A program made the translations under genes and the position numbers. A stretch of 64,000 bases of DNA from positions 21,178,355-21,242,354 of the forward strand of contig CM055877.1 of the NCBI GenBank assembly GCA_029582165.1, read 5' to 3'. This DNA comes from Portulaca oleracea (Eukaryota > Streptophyta > Magnoliopsida > Caryophyllales > Portulacaceae). The number at the start of each line of letters is the position of its first letter. The first letter of the stretch is position 1. Positions 32,839 to 45,800 of the stretch are shown here, one piece after another. The notes under the pieces are model-generated. The model was not told the origin of the DNA. It searched no databases and saw only the letters and a list, made by a program, of their open reading frames with translations.

Positions 32839-34301
32839 TCAAGGTGGATTAGGGGAAAATTCAACTAATTCTAACCTTGAACAATATAAATTGTGCTGAG
32901 ATTCCCCAAGAGGTTTGGTAAAAACATCTGCAATCTGATTTGAGGTGGAAATGTATGCAGTGTTAATAAGCCCCTTCTGAATCTTGTCTCTAATAAAATG
33001 GCAGCCAATCCTGATATGTTTTGTCTTCTCATGAAAGACAGGATTTTCTGAAATATACTGAGCTGCCTTATTGTCACAAAATAGTGTAATGGGTGTTTCT
33101 ACTTGGATGTGGAAGTTTGACAATATTTGATGTATCCATTCAATCTCAGAAACTGAAGCTGACATTGCTCTATACTCAACTTCTGCAGAAGATTTGGAAA
33201 CAATCTTCTGTTTCTTTGTCTTCCATGAAACCAGTGAAGACCCTAGGAACATACAAGAGCACATTAGAGATCCGCAGAATCTTGTGAGCTCTCCTGCATG
33301 CATGTAGGCTTTAACTTGGAAAGTCTTTATTCTTTGGGATAAAATAATCCTTTGTTGACTGTCCCTTTTAGATACCTAAGAACTTGATTAACAGCATTCT
33401 GAATGAATTGAGATAAGTGCTGGACAGCATAGCAAATATCTTGTCTTGTAAGGGTCAGATATAGAAGCCTCCCTATTATTCTCCTGTAAGGAAATGGATC
33501 TTTTAAGGGTTTTCCAAAGTCTATTGACAGCTTGAGCCCTTTTGGTAAAGGAAATTTTGCGGGCTTGGCTGCACTCAGCCCTGCATCAGTCAATAGATCT
33601 ATTATAAACTTTCTTTGATTAAGGAATGTCCCATCCTTAGATCTTGCAATTTCAATTCCAAGAAAAAATCTAGCTTGTCCCAAGTCCTTGATGGTGAATG
33701 ATGTATGCAGAGAACTCTTTAAATCCAAGATTCCTACTTGATCATCTCCTGAAATCAATAAGTCATCAACATAAACAAGAGCATAGATGTGTCCTGCTGA
33801 AGTTGATTTAGAAAAAAGTGAATAATCATTCCTTGATTGCACAAATCCTCTTTTGCATAAGAATTTTGTTAGTTCCAGGTTCCATTGTCTGGATGCCTGT
33901 TTCAGCCCATATAGAGATCTGATTAGCTTGCAAACCTGGCCTTGCTTGGCTTTGGTATAGCCTTGTGGGGGTTCCATGTATACTTCTTCATCAATGAATC
34001 CATGTAGGAAAGCATTGTTGATGTCTAGCTGGAAAAGATCCCAATTTGTTGCTGTGGCAATAGCTATAAACAACCTGACTGTGCTTAATTTAGCTACTGG
34101 AGAGAAGTTATGTTTGTAGTCTATGTCCTTTTCTTGTAAGAAACCCCTGATTACTAGCCTAGATTCATATCTTTCTACTTCCCTATTAGGCTTAAACTTA
34201 ACCTTATACACCCATTTTGATGTCATGGCCTTTTTTCCAGGGGGGAGTATTGTGAGTTCCCAAATCCCATTAGTTTCTAAGGATATAAGTTCCTGTTCCA
34301 T
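32839..34301 (-). pseudogene. Ty1/copia reverse transcriptase and RNase H, decayed
   Basis: 34301-33327 is open and carries the copia reverse transcriptase: NGIWELTILPPGKKA, KWVYKVKFKPN, LDINNAFLHGFIDEEVYMEP, SLYGLKQASRQWN, the catalytic YVDDLLISG, then RRIIGRLLYLTLTRQDI. 33303-32839 is the RNase H part: LVSWKTKKQKIVSKSSAEVE, FCDNKAAQYISENPVFHEKT and QIADVFTKPLGE. The join near 33310-33330 is broken by a stop and a frame change. The upstream link to integrase is also broken, between 34301 and about 34815. Confidence 0.93.
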
Positions 34302-35704
34302 TGCCTTTATCCACTGAGGATATTATTAAGGCCTTAATATATTCGGCAGAAAGATGAGAAAAATCACTTTGTTTGAGTAGAGGATACTTTACATTGGCAT
34401 TGAAGCTTTGAGATTGGGAAGAGGGGCTTCTTTCTTTGGGCTGTGTATAATCATGAAGCCAGTTAGGAACCTTTTTAACTCGAGTAGATCTTCTAATAGG
34501 GAGTAAATCAATGTCGTTTGAAGGCTCAAGTTCTGCATTTAAGATGTTGTCATTCTGATCTTCTGGTTGTTCCTGCTGCTCTTCAGACTGTCTATCATCA
34601 TGAGAATCTACTGCATTATTGTCAGACATTTCAAGAGAGTTTTGCTCACTTCCATCATTATTTGCAACAGGATTGTGATTTTGATGAGCATTTGCTTGAT
34701 CTACATCATTAATGTTTTCTTGTAGAGAATTATAGGGCCAAACATAGACATCAGAAATATCTAAAATAGCTAGGGATTCTTTAAAAGGAAATTTGTTTTC
34801 GTAAAAAAAAAACATCTCTGCTGTGAAATATTTTGTGACTGTCTAAATCATATAGTTTGTAACCCTTTAAACCAAAAGTATATCCTAGTAGTATGCATTT
34901 GGTTGCTCTAGAATCAAATTTGTCTTTGTTATTAACATTCACAGCATAGCATAAGCAACCAATGATTCTAAGGTTGCTCAAGTCAGGGATCTGATTCAAA
35001 ATCAGTTCATAAGAGGTTTTCTAGTCAAAAACAGCCATAGGGAGCTTGTTGATTATATGAGTAGCAGCAAGCACACATTCCCCCCAGAATTTTTTAGGCA
35101 ATCCAGCATGAAATCTTAATGCACGAGCAGTATCTAATAGATGTCTATGTTTCCTCTCTACCCTCCCATTTTGCTGAGGAGTATAGGTCATGGTTCTCTG
35201 ATGTATAATCCCTAAGTTAGCAAATAAAGTAGCACATGCATTGTTCACAAATTCTGACCCATTGTCAGTCCTAATAGTAGTGACCCTAGATTTAAACTGA
35301 GTTAATATCATGTTAAAGAAACAAGAAAGAGTATAATGAACATCAGATTTATTTTTTAACAGTTGTGTCCAAGTGTTTCTAGAATGATCATCAACATTAG
35401 TAATAAAATACTTTGATCCATCAATATTTGGAACCTTATATGGCCCCCAAAGATCTATATGGAGCAAAGAAAAATTTTCAGAGGCTCTAGAATTGCTTCT
35501 ATCAAAAGGAATTCTATGAGCTTTAGCCTGTATGCAGACTTCACAGTGAAAATTCTCGGTTTTTTTACACTTAGTAATGTGCTGAAGTTTGGACATAGAA
35601 GTGGGCCCTAATCTAGCATGTAACAATTCTAAAGAAGAGTCTTGTTTATTTGAAACAAAAGAAGAGGTAAAGCTAGTAGCCTGATTGGCTGTTCTTGATT
35701 TGAG
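34302..35704 (-). pseudogene. Ty1/copia integrase and linker, decayed
   Basis: 35626-35021 encodes the integrase: a zinc-binding CEVCIQAKAHR, then LHIDLWGPYKVPNIDGSKYF, FITNVDDHSRNTW, IRTDNGSEFVN and YTPQQNGRVERKHRHLLD. The Asp, Asp and Glu of the core (in HIDLWG, TDNGSEF and RVERKHR) are present. A TAG ends the frame at about 35021-35023. The stretch 34999-34781 continues the sequence (LSNLRIIGCLCYAVN). 34815-34302 holds an acidic Asn/Gln-rich linker (EQQEQPEDQND) leading to VKKVPNWLHDY. Confidence 0.9.
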
Positions 35705-37197
35705 CTACAGAAGGCCATCTATAGGAGGGACAGAGATGAGAATTTCCTTAGTTGAAAGGTCCTGAAAATGACAAATGTTATGATATATGTGAATGCAAAG
35801 ATTTTGATCCTTAACAAGTTTTAGGACTGAAAGTAAATTAAATTTGAATTGAGGAACATATACAACATCCTTCAGCTTAATCCTATCATTGCTAATATTT
35901 CCAGCACATTTGACATGTTTCAAAGTACCATTAGGTACAACTATTTGAATAGGCACAGTTAATTCTTCAAGATTATCAAATAAGGACTAGTCAAAACACA
36001 TATGCTCACTTGCACCTATGTCTATAACCTATGACTTACTGTCTGTAGTTTTAACATTGCAAGAAATGACAGCTTTATGTACGTTACCTGAAAAGTTACT
36101 TGATCCTGCAAATTGTGCAAAAGTATGATCTTCATAGCTTCTGTTCTTGTTCAGCTTTGACAATTCTTGGGCAAGAGCTTGAATCAGTTCTGGATCAAAT
36201 TTAGATTGACTTGTGCTTGTTATTTGCTGCTGCTGTTGATCTAAATTGTCACCAAGAGGTGTGTCATGGAGATCATTCTTGCTCACATTGGCTGCAATCT
36301 TTGGCTGTCTTTTATTATCCTTTGATCCTTTCCACCAATCAGGGTATCCATGTAGTTGAAAGCATTGATCAATATCATGACCATTCTTCTTGCAGTGATC
36401 ACAGACTTTTTTGCCTTGGCATCTTTTCTTGTTTTGGAATTCCTGTTCTGGACAGATTCTTTATTTATCACAATAGCTGCAAAGTCTCTATTTTGCCCAA
36501 AACTGCTGATAATCTATCTTTGCTTTTCGACTTGTTGCACCATATTGTAAGCTTTATTTAATGATGGCAGAGGGTCAAGGAGTAGGATTTGACTACGAAT
36601 GTTGTCATATTCCTCATTCAAGTGCATAAGAAACTGCAGCAACTTCTTCTTTTGATCTCCTTCTAATATTTGTTTAATTGAAGGATAAGTCTCTTTGCAA
36701 TTGCATATAAGGGTTTCAGAGACATCTGATAATTCATCCCAAATTCTTTTGAGTTTTGTAAAATACACAGCAACAGAATCATTATTCTGATATAGATCAG
36801 TGAGTTCTTTTTCAAGATGGTAAACAAGAGGACCATTAGACTGTCCAAACCTTTCTGTGAGATCTTTCCACAAATTTTGAGCAGAATCTACATACATGAA
36901 GGAATCAGAAAGATCAGGAAGCATGGCATCAAGAATCCAACTTACCACCATGCTATCTACCTTGATCCATTGCTCATAGTTGGGAGATCCAGAAACAGGC
37001 TTAGAGCACTTCCCATCGATAAAACCCAGCTTCACCTTGGTTTTGAGGGCCATCTTGACAGCCCTGCTCCATTTCTGGAAGTTGGAGTCATTCAGCTTGG
37101 TATTTGTTATAGGAATTCCAAGGTGATCAACTGGATGTAAGTATAAGGGATCATTATTATACCCCTCTGAAGCATTAGAAGTAGCTGATTTTGACAT
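35705..37197 (-). pseudogene. Ty1/copia gag and protease, decayed
   Basis: 37197-36514 is an open 227-residue Gag (LNDSNFQKWSRAVKMALKTK, KLGFIDGKCSKPV, WILDAMLPDLSDSFMYVDSA, LWKDLTERFGQSNGPLVYHL, YFTKLKRIWDELS), the copia gag-polypeptide family. Beyond the stop, the frame needed to read the zinc knuckle (VCDHCKKNGHDIDQC, near 36400) differs. 36286-36029 is a Gln-rich linker. The protease motif reads DIGASEH near 36010-36030 where DSGASEH is usual, so the active-site Ser is replaced. It is followed by a stop and then the open protease remainder at 35956-35705. Confidence 0.9.
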
Positions 37198-37278
37198 TTG
37201 GTTTGGCTAAGAATGGCTGGTACGAGGAAGAGAGGCAGCAGGGAAGAGAAGGGAAGGTTTTCACAGGTCCAGCACCTA

Positions 37279-37292
37279 TGTGCTCTGATACC
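37279..37292 (-). other. Primer-binding site of the Ty1/copia element
   Basis: On the minus strand the sequence is TGGTATCAGAGCAC, a perfect initiator-Met type site, one base after the LTR end at 37294. Confidence 0.92.
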
Positions 37293-37293
37293 A

Positions 37294-37496
37294 TGTAAAA
37301 TGGAGAGATTTAGATGAACTAAAAAATGTAAGCTGTGTGTGTTACTTTGCCAGGATACAGGTGGGGTATTTATACAATAAACCACCAAACAACGAACCAA
37401 GATCAAGAAAGGAAAAAGAAAGAAAAGAAAGAAAACAGCTAGCTAACTACCTAAGATTACTGACTAACTAACTTAACTAATACAAAACTCTTCACA
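37294..37496 (-). repeat. 5' LTR of the Ty1/copia element
   Basis: 203 bp, matching 32604-32816. On the minus strand it starts TGTGAAGAG. It is followed on the plus strand by GAGAG at 37497-37501. Confidence 0.92.
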
Positions 37497-37543
37497 GAGA
37501 GAACGACTTTAAAACCGGTTAAGCAAAACCACTGTACACAAAA

Positions 37544-37562
37544 TGGCACCGTTGCCGAGGAG
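37544..37562 (+). other. Primer-binding site of the Athila-like element
   Basis: TGGCACCGTTGCCGAGGAG lies three bases after the presumed LTR end. It resembles the TGGCGCCGTTGCCGGGGA site seen in Athila/Tat elements, with a few changes. Confidence 0.7.
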
Positions 37563-37729
37563 CTAGCGCCCCTAGTTTTAGTTTCTTTGGTTAGAGGTTG
37601 TTTTGATCACTTTCACGCTAGAAATCAGAGTGTTTGAGTCTAAAGGAATTTGATGCTTCTTTTGTTCTCTTTGGTGCATGCAGATTCGTTCTAGTGCCTA
37701 TCGAGCATCATAGGAGGTTTCAAGTTTTG

Positions 37730-38200
37730 ATGGCTGAAAGACAAGTTGATTCACCCCGTACCTTAGCTTTGTATTCCGTTCCATCTCCAGGTATGGGAGG
37801 CAATCCCATCACATTTCCACCATTACCACTGAATGCAGTGTTCGAATTCAAGTCGTACCTACTTGAAGTCTTTGAAAGCAACCGATTTCATGGGGACATT
37901 TCTGAGAGTCCCATTGACCATATTGACAAATTCGAAGATCGGATCAATATTTTACAAATTCCTGGAATATCATCATAATTTATGAGACTAAAACTCTTTC
38001 CTCTAACTCTGACGGGGAAAGCAAAAAATGTGGCTTCAAATGTGCCCGCCTGGCACTTATTCTTCATGGGAGGCACTAAGTAGAGATTTCCTTCATTGTT
38101 TCTTTCCGGCGGAGGAGACACGCCAACTCAGGCTGGAGATCATGAACTTCAAGCAAGGGTCGGGAGAGACTCTTTTCGAAGCCTGGGGGAGATCCTAATT
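37730..38200 (+). pseudogene. Athila-like gag, decayed
   Basis: ATG 37730 opens a frame ending at a TAA (37976-37978): LPLNAVFEFKSYLLEVFESN, SPIDHIDKFEDRINILQI. After the stop the same frame continues with MRLKLFPLTLTGKAKNV, the Gag core. A frame change near 38050-38060 is then needed to read DFLHCFFPAEETRQLRLEI, MNFKQGSGETLFEAWG. That last block is the usual Athila/Tat Gag pattern. The protein is truncated and nothing resembling pol follows. Confidence 0.75.
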
Positions 38201-38290
38201 GAGTCACTTGTCACACTTTCAAACCCAACATTGGGATATATGCTAGCTGATTCTGTTTCGTACATATTGCTGAAGATTATTTTCTCCTAG

Positions 38291-39812
38291 TCCATGCGCA
38301 ATCTGTTCAAAGTATCTGGTACCATCACCTACAAGTCTAGCATCTGTTTCAATTCCTCTTGTAGTCCTTTGTCGACTCTTACTAATCAAAGAAATCTAGA
38401 ACCATGTGATGTGCCGTTAGAGATGGGTGACTTTTCAACTCATGGTTTCAGTTGTTAACTGTTGCTGAAGCATGTTTGTGGCTTGCCTGCTCACAAGTAA
38501 TGATATGCATTTCTTTCGGGATGGTAATGCTATTTTCAGACTTTGCAAGAGATCACTTATCATCAACATTGTGATGAGCATTGATAAATGATAAGCAATC
38601 AACCAAACGTGGTCGGTTGAGTGGACAAATGCTTTACTGAGTTGCTAGGATTCATACAACCTTTAATACTTAGATTTACAACCTATGCGAAGTTCACACA
38701 CAGATTTTTCTCCATGTGTCTTCAAGTAATTTAACCACGCCAAAACAAAGTTTGACAACTGTGCAGATGTAGGCAACAGCTGCTTATTAACTAACTTTTA
38801 TGCAACTAATTGCCGAGCCAAGTTGGAGAAAGGAAAACAGAAATCAAAAGGAAAAGGAATTTTGCATCTATCATAACCCAGTGATTAGAGAATCAACATT
38901 GGATTCAAGTCACATTTTTATAAGGTTAATAGCTTAAGCTACTACCAGTCTACCACTGAATTACCAGCAAATCTTAGCAAGTAGCAACCAATTACAGTGA
39001 ACTGCAATCCAGATAGAACCAATTAACCAAGAGATTACCTGTTAGTAAGAACCAATTAATCAAGATATTACCAATTAGTAAGAGCCAATTAACAAACATA
39101 TTAGAAATTAGGGTTTCGGCATCTCATCCATCAATTTTCCGGCACATTGTTGCATTTTGGAATGTGTTGTGAATTGTAATGTCTACTTCCATGGTGGCAA
39201 GTGGCAATCGCAGTTCATCCTCTGTAAATTTTGTATCTGCAATGAGCGAAAGCATTAATAGAAATGGAGTTTCACCCATAAATTATTGGTTCCAGCCTTT
39301 TGAATATGTAATGTAATACTTAACACGATAATATGCAATATCTGAAGAAGAGAGCGCTGAAAGTAACAAAAACTTACATTCCATTAAAATCTTGGGTTAA
39401 GTAGCCACTAGCACTAGGGAGTAAAAGAGTAATAAACTGTAATAATGTACATGACTTGTAATTGTAAATGATTACAAAGCATACAGGAACATAACCCAGT
39501 ATAGATATTTGAGTTATGGTAAGACCAAGACCAGCTGCAAGAAACTCCTCTGCATACCAGTGTACCTTCTCAGCTCCCAACTTTATACAACTTACGAGGC
39601 CTGGCCTGGCCTGGCATTTCACTATCTCAGTTATTCATTGTGGCAGTCACTTTCCACACACAAGATAAATAGCAACATCTTAATACAAGCAGCACTTGCA
39701 AGTCTTGATTCAGATGCTGATTCCCATGGTTGCTGGAAGAAGAGCCGCCCCCGGTCAGCAGGGTTTCCTTGTCATAGACTTAACTTTCCAAAATTTGTCA
39801 GTCCCCAATCCA
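38291..39812. other. Spacer; 3' flank and probable 3' UTR of the kanadaptin-like gene
   Basis: No coding region is supported. 39017-39103 holds a 33-bp tandem repeat, about 2.6 units, marked by aaccaatta at 39017 and 39050 and agccaatta at 39083. Sequence nearest to 39812 should include the 3' UTR of the minus-strand gene; I cannot fix the polyadenylation site by eye. Confidence 0.5.
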
Positions 39813-42800
39813 TCAATAACCAAGACGGTCATTCAATGATGTGCGCCCATCACCTGATTGTCCTGCACAAGGTGTTTGACAGCAAATCAACAACTAGGGT
39901 ACACTTCAAGAGGAGAAGGGGGAGGGGGGACGAGAGTTGAGAAAAAAAAAACCCACCTTCTGGGGGCACCCATGTTTCATAATCCGTATGTGTCTCCAAG
40001 AAAGCAGGCTTTTCAGGACCAAGCACTCTTCTAGGCCTCTTATTCTCATGTGCAGATCCCTGTTCATCCCTTCTTTCATGGCTTTCAGCAAGGGCTTCAT
40101 CATCCGGGGTATAGAGTCCTCTTTTATGTTTCAATAACAAGGCAACAGCATCCACCGCCATCATATCTGCTCCTCCAGGTGGATGCATTGATGGTTTCTC
40201 ATCCTCACTAGCATTGCTCTCTTCAACTTGCTTCTTTTTCCTCAGTATAAGACCTGGGGCAGCTTTTTCAAGATCATATTCTGGTTCAGATTTAGTGGAA
40301 TCCAGAATCTTTTTCCTATCTTTATAATCCACAAATTCATCAGCCTCATCAATGTTCAGTTCTCTCTCTTGGTGTCTCTCTGTCCTTTTCCTATCCTCCA
40401 CTGCCCCAAGCCATTGAGGCTTTGTGACTTGATAGGGAGTAGGTTTGCTTTCTGTTGAAATAGTCTTGTCCACACTGGATTTCACTTCCACACCACCTTC
40501 TTTACAAACATCTGAAACTACTTGTTCAGTACTACAACTACTACCAGCCTTCTCAGGCTGACCAACCTCTTTTATTTCAGCTTTAGGTGCCAGTATTATC
40601 TTGGATTGAGAAAGAGAAGATGTCACTTCTTTAGGCGTTGGCTCTTTGCTCATTGTCTCCCTTTTCTTAGCAACTTTTCCCACAGGATCAGCTGTCAGCT
40701 CTTTGTTTGCTGTCTCCCTTTTCTTAGCAGATTCTCCAGTTGGATCAGCTATCTTCAGCAAGTAGGCAATCCTGTTCAACTCAACTTCAAGGGAGGACAG
40801 ATCATTTTGAAGCTTCACAGTCCTGTCAAGAACTAAACATTGACACAAACAATTAGACCTAAGGTGCAACCAAATGCATTGATGTAAAAAAATCAAATGT
40901 AAGTACGTAGATGCTGAGTGAAGGGGAGCAATCAGCATCCAGGAAGTATCTCTATGGCGAAACTTAAGTCTTCTGGTCATTATTTCTTTCTCCCATCGTC
41001 CGATGGTGAAAGGGCTTGAAGAGATAAGTCTAGCATCGTTTTTTTCGTTTCTACTTATAACAGTTGGATTTAAGAGCATCAAACAGTCAGAAAGCAAGAG
41101 AAATGAGTCAAACAAGATGTCAAGGTACTGCAAGCTCACCTAGCTGAGATGAGAGACCCGACATAAACGCATCTAGGGCATCACCAGATTCTTGATCTGC
41201 CACAGGTTCAGGCACCTTAATCTTCTCTTCAGCAAGCAATCTTCTTTTCTCTTCCATCTCTTTCACCAGTGCCTCTTTCTTGTCCAGAAGAGAGTCAGCT
41301 GTTTCAACTGCTTGTGTTTCAGCAGCTTTATTGCTAGGTTTCTTCTTTGTTCGATCATAAAACTCATCATCATCACTGCACAGAAACAATTAGCAGTAAA
41401 TATAAGAAAAAAAGAACCCGACACATTTCCAACAACAAATCTGACCTAATATGTTATGGTATATAAAAGCTAATATTTGTATAAATAAGAAAAATATGAA
41501 CCTGACCAATAGTAAGGCATTGCCTCACAACATGAACTAGAATTACCTCAAATAGTCATCCTCGTCCTCAGTCACTCCCCTTTGTCTACCACGAGATGAA
41601 ATTCCAGCACGTGCACCTAAGCTTTCTCTAATACTATCATTTAGAGTTTCTTCCAAACTTTCAAGCTCCTCCATTATCTGCACAAATGAGATTGAACTAT
41701 AAAGTCACAAAAATAAATTAAAAGAAATGATCGCTTCACACTTTCACTAGTCTAGAAGGATAAAGAACAATATCAATAAAATTAGTCCTTTCAAACCTGA
41801 GATATCCTCATCTCATTTCGAGCAATCTGAGTTTGCTGCCCCTGTGTCAAACCCCCTTGGGATATATCCTTGGCACGTATTGCACAAATCTCTTTCTTCA
41901 TATGTGCAATCTGTAAACAGAATCCAGTGCAGTAAAAAATCAGAGCCTGTCAAAGTTTTAATGAATGCTGTCGAGCTTCAAATGCAGAAGCATTTACCTT
42001 CTCCATTCTCTTCAGGACTTTCTCCCGCGTTTTTTGTTGCTTTTCAGTGAGCTCTCCTTTGTAGTTTTGCCACGTTATTTCATCAGCATCATCCTGTAAA
42101 TGTCTTTATCATGAAGCAATAGACAAAGCCATCTTAACCAGAAATAGACACAAGACAAAATGTTGCAACATGACCACCAGTACGACAATTGAGATATTAT
42201 TACTGTCCTAGTGATGGCAAGGGGACCCTCACTACCCCTGTTTTGTAACTATAGAAAGAAAAGTCTTGTTATAAAGTTCAAATACAAATAATAAATAACT
42301 AATAACTGGCCCTCAAACACCAGCGAACTCCAAGCATACAGAGTCAATGGAAGCCAAAGTTGTTTCCCACCCAGACAAATCTTCTTTCCATTATTTTCAC
42401 ATTCGCTTCACGGAAGTGCAGTTTTCTCTCTTTTTTCTTTTAGGTTGGGGTAGGGTGAGGTGTTTTGGGGTTGTTCACTGTTCACATAGTAGAATTTAAA
42501 ACAAGCATATTTTCAATTGTAAATCCAATCAAGTAGAAAATCTGACAAACCTCAGCTTCTTCAACTGCATCCTCCCTCATCCCCCATGAGACACCATCAG
42601 CAAGAGAAGCCTCCTCCCTTGCCCTGCGAAGGGAAGCTTCACGATCTTTAGCATAATGAATACTCTTCAAATCAGCTTCCTGCAAAAGGAAACAAATTAA
42701 TAGGAAAATAACAGGTTTAAGCCTCATAATAAGAAGCACTGTTAGACGAGAAAACCATTTGCAGGATAGGCTACACCAACTCCGGGCAAACCGGCTCTCT

Positions 42801-45800
42801 TTTGACATATTAATACATTTTCCATTTTTAGAAATAATCATAAGAGACTACTTCTGTGACTTCTGTCCTACCATATAAAGCATGGAAACCACCGTAACAC
42901 AAGAACAGATCATGAACTTACATCAAAGCCTCTGATATGTTTGACATTTTCAATATTCAATATTTAAAAGAAAGGTTATACAACCAACATAATCATTCAA
43001 AATTGAAGGCAAAAGCCTAAATGATTGACAGTAGACATTTTTTACAACTGATGCAAAATAGATTTCAATACAATAAAAAATCTTCAACAATCAAATAGTT
43101 GATACATTTATGGTTCAAGAGAATTAAGTTTGTCATCCGACCTAACCATAACAAAAAGTTTGACGCCAATAAAAGAAATGCATCCCATGCAAACTCAACA
43201 CCAGCAAAGAACATTAGATTATGTGAAAGCAAAAGTGGTACTAAAGTCTTACCGGTGGCATCAATTCTGTTGGACCTTGGAATATATAAAGACGAGAGGA
43301 TCTATAAAAGAAATAGACCAAAAAGTGTCAGTCATTACTAGAGAAACTATTGAAAACAGACAAGATAGACCGAAATGAGTAGACTCTAAGAAGAAATACT
43401 TACTGGCCAAAGCGAATGACATCACCAACATGCAACTCCACATACACTTTCTTCTCGACCTAGCCATAGGATATGCCTAATCAGTACGCTACTCCTTGCA
43501 TAGAGTAATAACTCAAAAAAAAAAAAAAAAAAAAAAAAACAAGCTCTTCACAAAAGCATAATATCAAACACATAAAATACTAGCAAACACACAAGCATCC
43601 ATTTAATAGCTAACTACAGAAGTAAGAAGCTTTGAATAACAATACCTGGTTCTTGTTTATAAATGTTCCATGAGTACTCCCCAGATCATAGAGGTAGGCT
43701 CGTCCACTTCCCTTGAACTGGAGAACTAGCATTGATGAAAAGGAGAAAACAAACTATCATGTCATCAACTCCACATTGAACTAGTAGGATGTTTTTAAAA
43801 TTAAATTCGAGCATTCATAAGATGGAACTCTAATTGATACATATCTTTGTACAAGATCATGGAAATTTGATAAAGTCACATCATATGGTCAAAAGATGTT
43901 ACACAAATAACCACCAAGCAAATCAGCTAGTGGCAATCCACCTTTCTCAAATAAAAATGAATGAACAGATGAATAGACATATCAATTCTAATGTGCTTCG
44001 AAAAATTAGTTCATTTCAACCCTAAAAACCTGAAATCCGGGGCGATTTCCGATTATCACCTAGGCGACTCTCATTAGGTCTTAACCTCTTTCTTAGGTAC
44101 CAAAACCTTCTCGCCAAGTCACTGACATTAGCCTTACTCGGGGCTCCCTGGTTTAGTACAATATAGATCGGGTAATTCCTGTCAAAGCGCCCCTTAGCAA
44201 AGCTGGGGGAAAGAACTCTTCGCCGGAGTTGTCGAGAAGTCCCAAGCACACAAAGAAGGGGAAAGTGGGTAAAGGTGCCCATCAATTGCTGTCCACTTCA
44301 GAAGCGTCCCCAAAGTTAGCAGTAGCGACCTAATTAGTGCGGTTACAGCAGCTAGCAAAGACGAGTCGTCAGAAGTTCTATTCAAGGTGTCACATTTGGT
44401 ATCGTCGACGAGCATGGAATGCAGTTAATGAGGTTGGTGGATACTTATCTCCTCATTAAAGCAGGGAGTAGACCTGAGGAAGTCTTTTCATCCTCTGATT
44501 GCAGAGGTTTAAATTCAGGCACTGCACAGAATATTAATATTCTGAGAGCTCATTGGTGGTGAGAGTCTCAGGTGTCCTGCGGACGCCTTTATACCTCAGT
44601 TGAACTTGATTTCGGTGTGGGTGTTTTTTTCCACTAGTAGCATTGAAAAGGTAGTTGGTACTTGGGGCTTACGTCACAGAGGAATGTAACATAGAGGAAG
44701 CAAAGTAGGTGATCCTTCAATGTGATAGTAAATGGAGCAGCTCAAGAAGCACATCCCTCCCTTTAAAAGGAAACATGGGGCCGGGAAGTCTCACCAGGGT
44801 GTGCCTTTCATCCCCTGCAACACCTAAAAGCTCCATTCATGCAGGTGATCACAGAAGGGTCATTTTCAACCCATTGTCCTCAAAAAATTCCAAAAAACCA
44901 AAACCCCCACCTCCTCAACCTCACCAACAAAATCCTTTCATACACAAATAGAAGCGAAGTCATTCCCACCAAAAAGAAATGGACGCCAATTCAGTCCCTT
45001 TTAGAACCACGGGACCAGAGCTTGAGCTACAAACTCCGCCCTTACATAATGAAGTGTATTGATTGAATACCTATATAGGAGAGGTGGTGGATAACAGACG
45101 ATGGCATGTAAGGGATCTTCAAGACTAGGTGAACCTTAGATGGAGAACTCGGAAGAAGTGGAACTGCAAAAGTTTGGATCCTCTTGGTTCTCCTTCCACT
45201 TCCGTGACCACTTGGATACGGTGAAACGGCCACTAACAATAATGTGAATTTCAAAGGCTCTCTTATAGTGCTCCAAAGGTGCAATCAGGACCTTACCACA
45301 CGAGATCCTTCACAGAGGCCAACACGTGGTTGCAGTTGGAAGGTCTCCCATTCCGGCATCCATGGTCAACCACGATGATTCAGCTGGCATCTCTCATAGG
45401 CCCAGTGATTGACCTAGAAACTCAAGGTGGGTTCGACTACAACTTCAACCGTAGAGTCAAAGTGATGGTCAATTTGAAGAAGCCCTTTCTAGCAGGTACA
45501 TTTGTCCGGAATGAGAAGCATAAAAGGTCTTGGGTTCGTTTCAGGTATGAAAACTTGTTCATTTTTTGTAAGATATGTGGCTTGCCTTCGCATAGAACTG
45601 ATGAGTGCAAGATGCATCGGCAGAGGCAAGAAACTTGGTTTAAGCTAGAATCTAGGAGCTCAAAAACAGAGGCCATATCATCTGGGCAAGGTTGGAGAAA
45701 TACTACACCAACATAATCAAGGCCTTCGAACCTATAGACTTCTATCTAGCCACAAGATTGCAATTTCGGGCGTGTCAAGAGTTTCCAAATGACACATCCG

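Larger units (their letters stand above)
32604..37496 (-). mobile_element. Ty1/copia LTR retrotransposon, minus strand, decayed
   Basis: LTRs are 32604-32816 (213 bp) and 37294-37496 (203 bp). They are nearly identical apart from a 10-bp length change in a purine run and a few substitutions. On the minus strand the order is 5' LTR, primer site, gag, protease, integrase, reverse transcriptase, RNase H, purine tract, 3' LTR. Integrase before reverse transcriptase is diagnostic of Ty1/copia. The coding region has several stops and frame changes. The target duplication is GAGAG. Confidence 0.95.
31041..37540 (+). repeat. Athila-like LTR, interrupted by a Ty1/copia element
   Basis: The right end (actgtacaca, 37540) is placed by the primer-binding site TGGCACCGTTGCCGAGGAG at 37544, close to the TGGCGCCGTTGCCGGGGA type of Athila elements. 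The left end at TGTTTAGGCCC (31041) is a guess. Without the copia insertion the LTR would be about 1.6 kb. Near 31307-31320 it contains GTAGCGGGCGCTAC, with variants at 31367 and 31552, and a ttatatatata box at 31641-31652. No second LTR is in the window. Confidence 0.6.
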
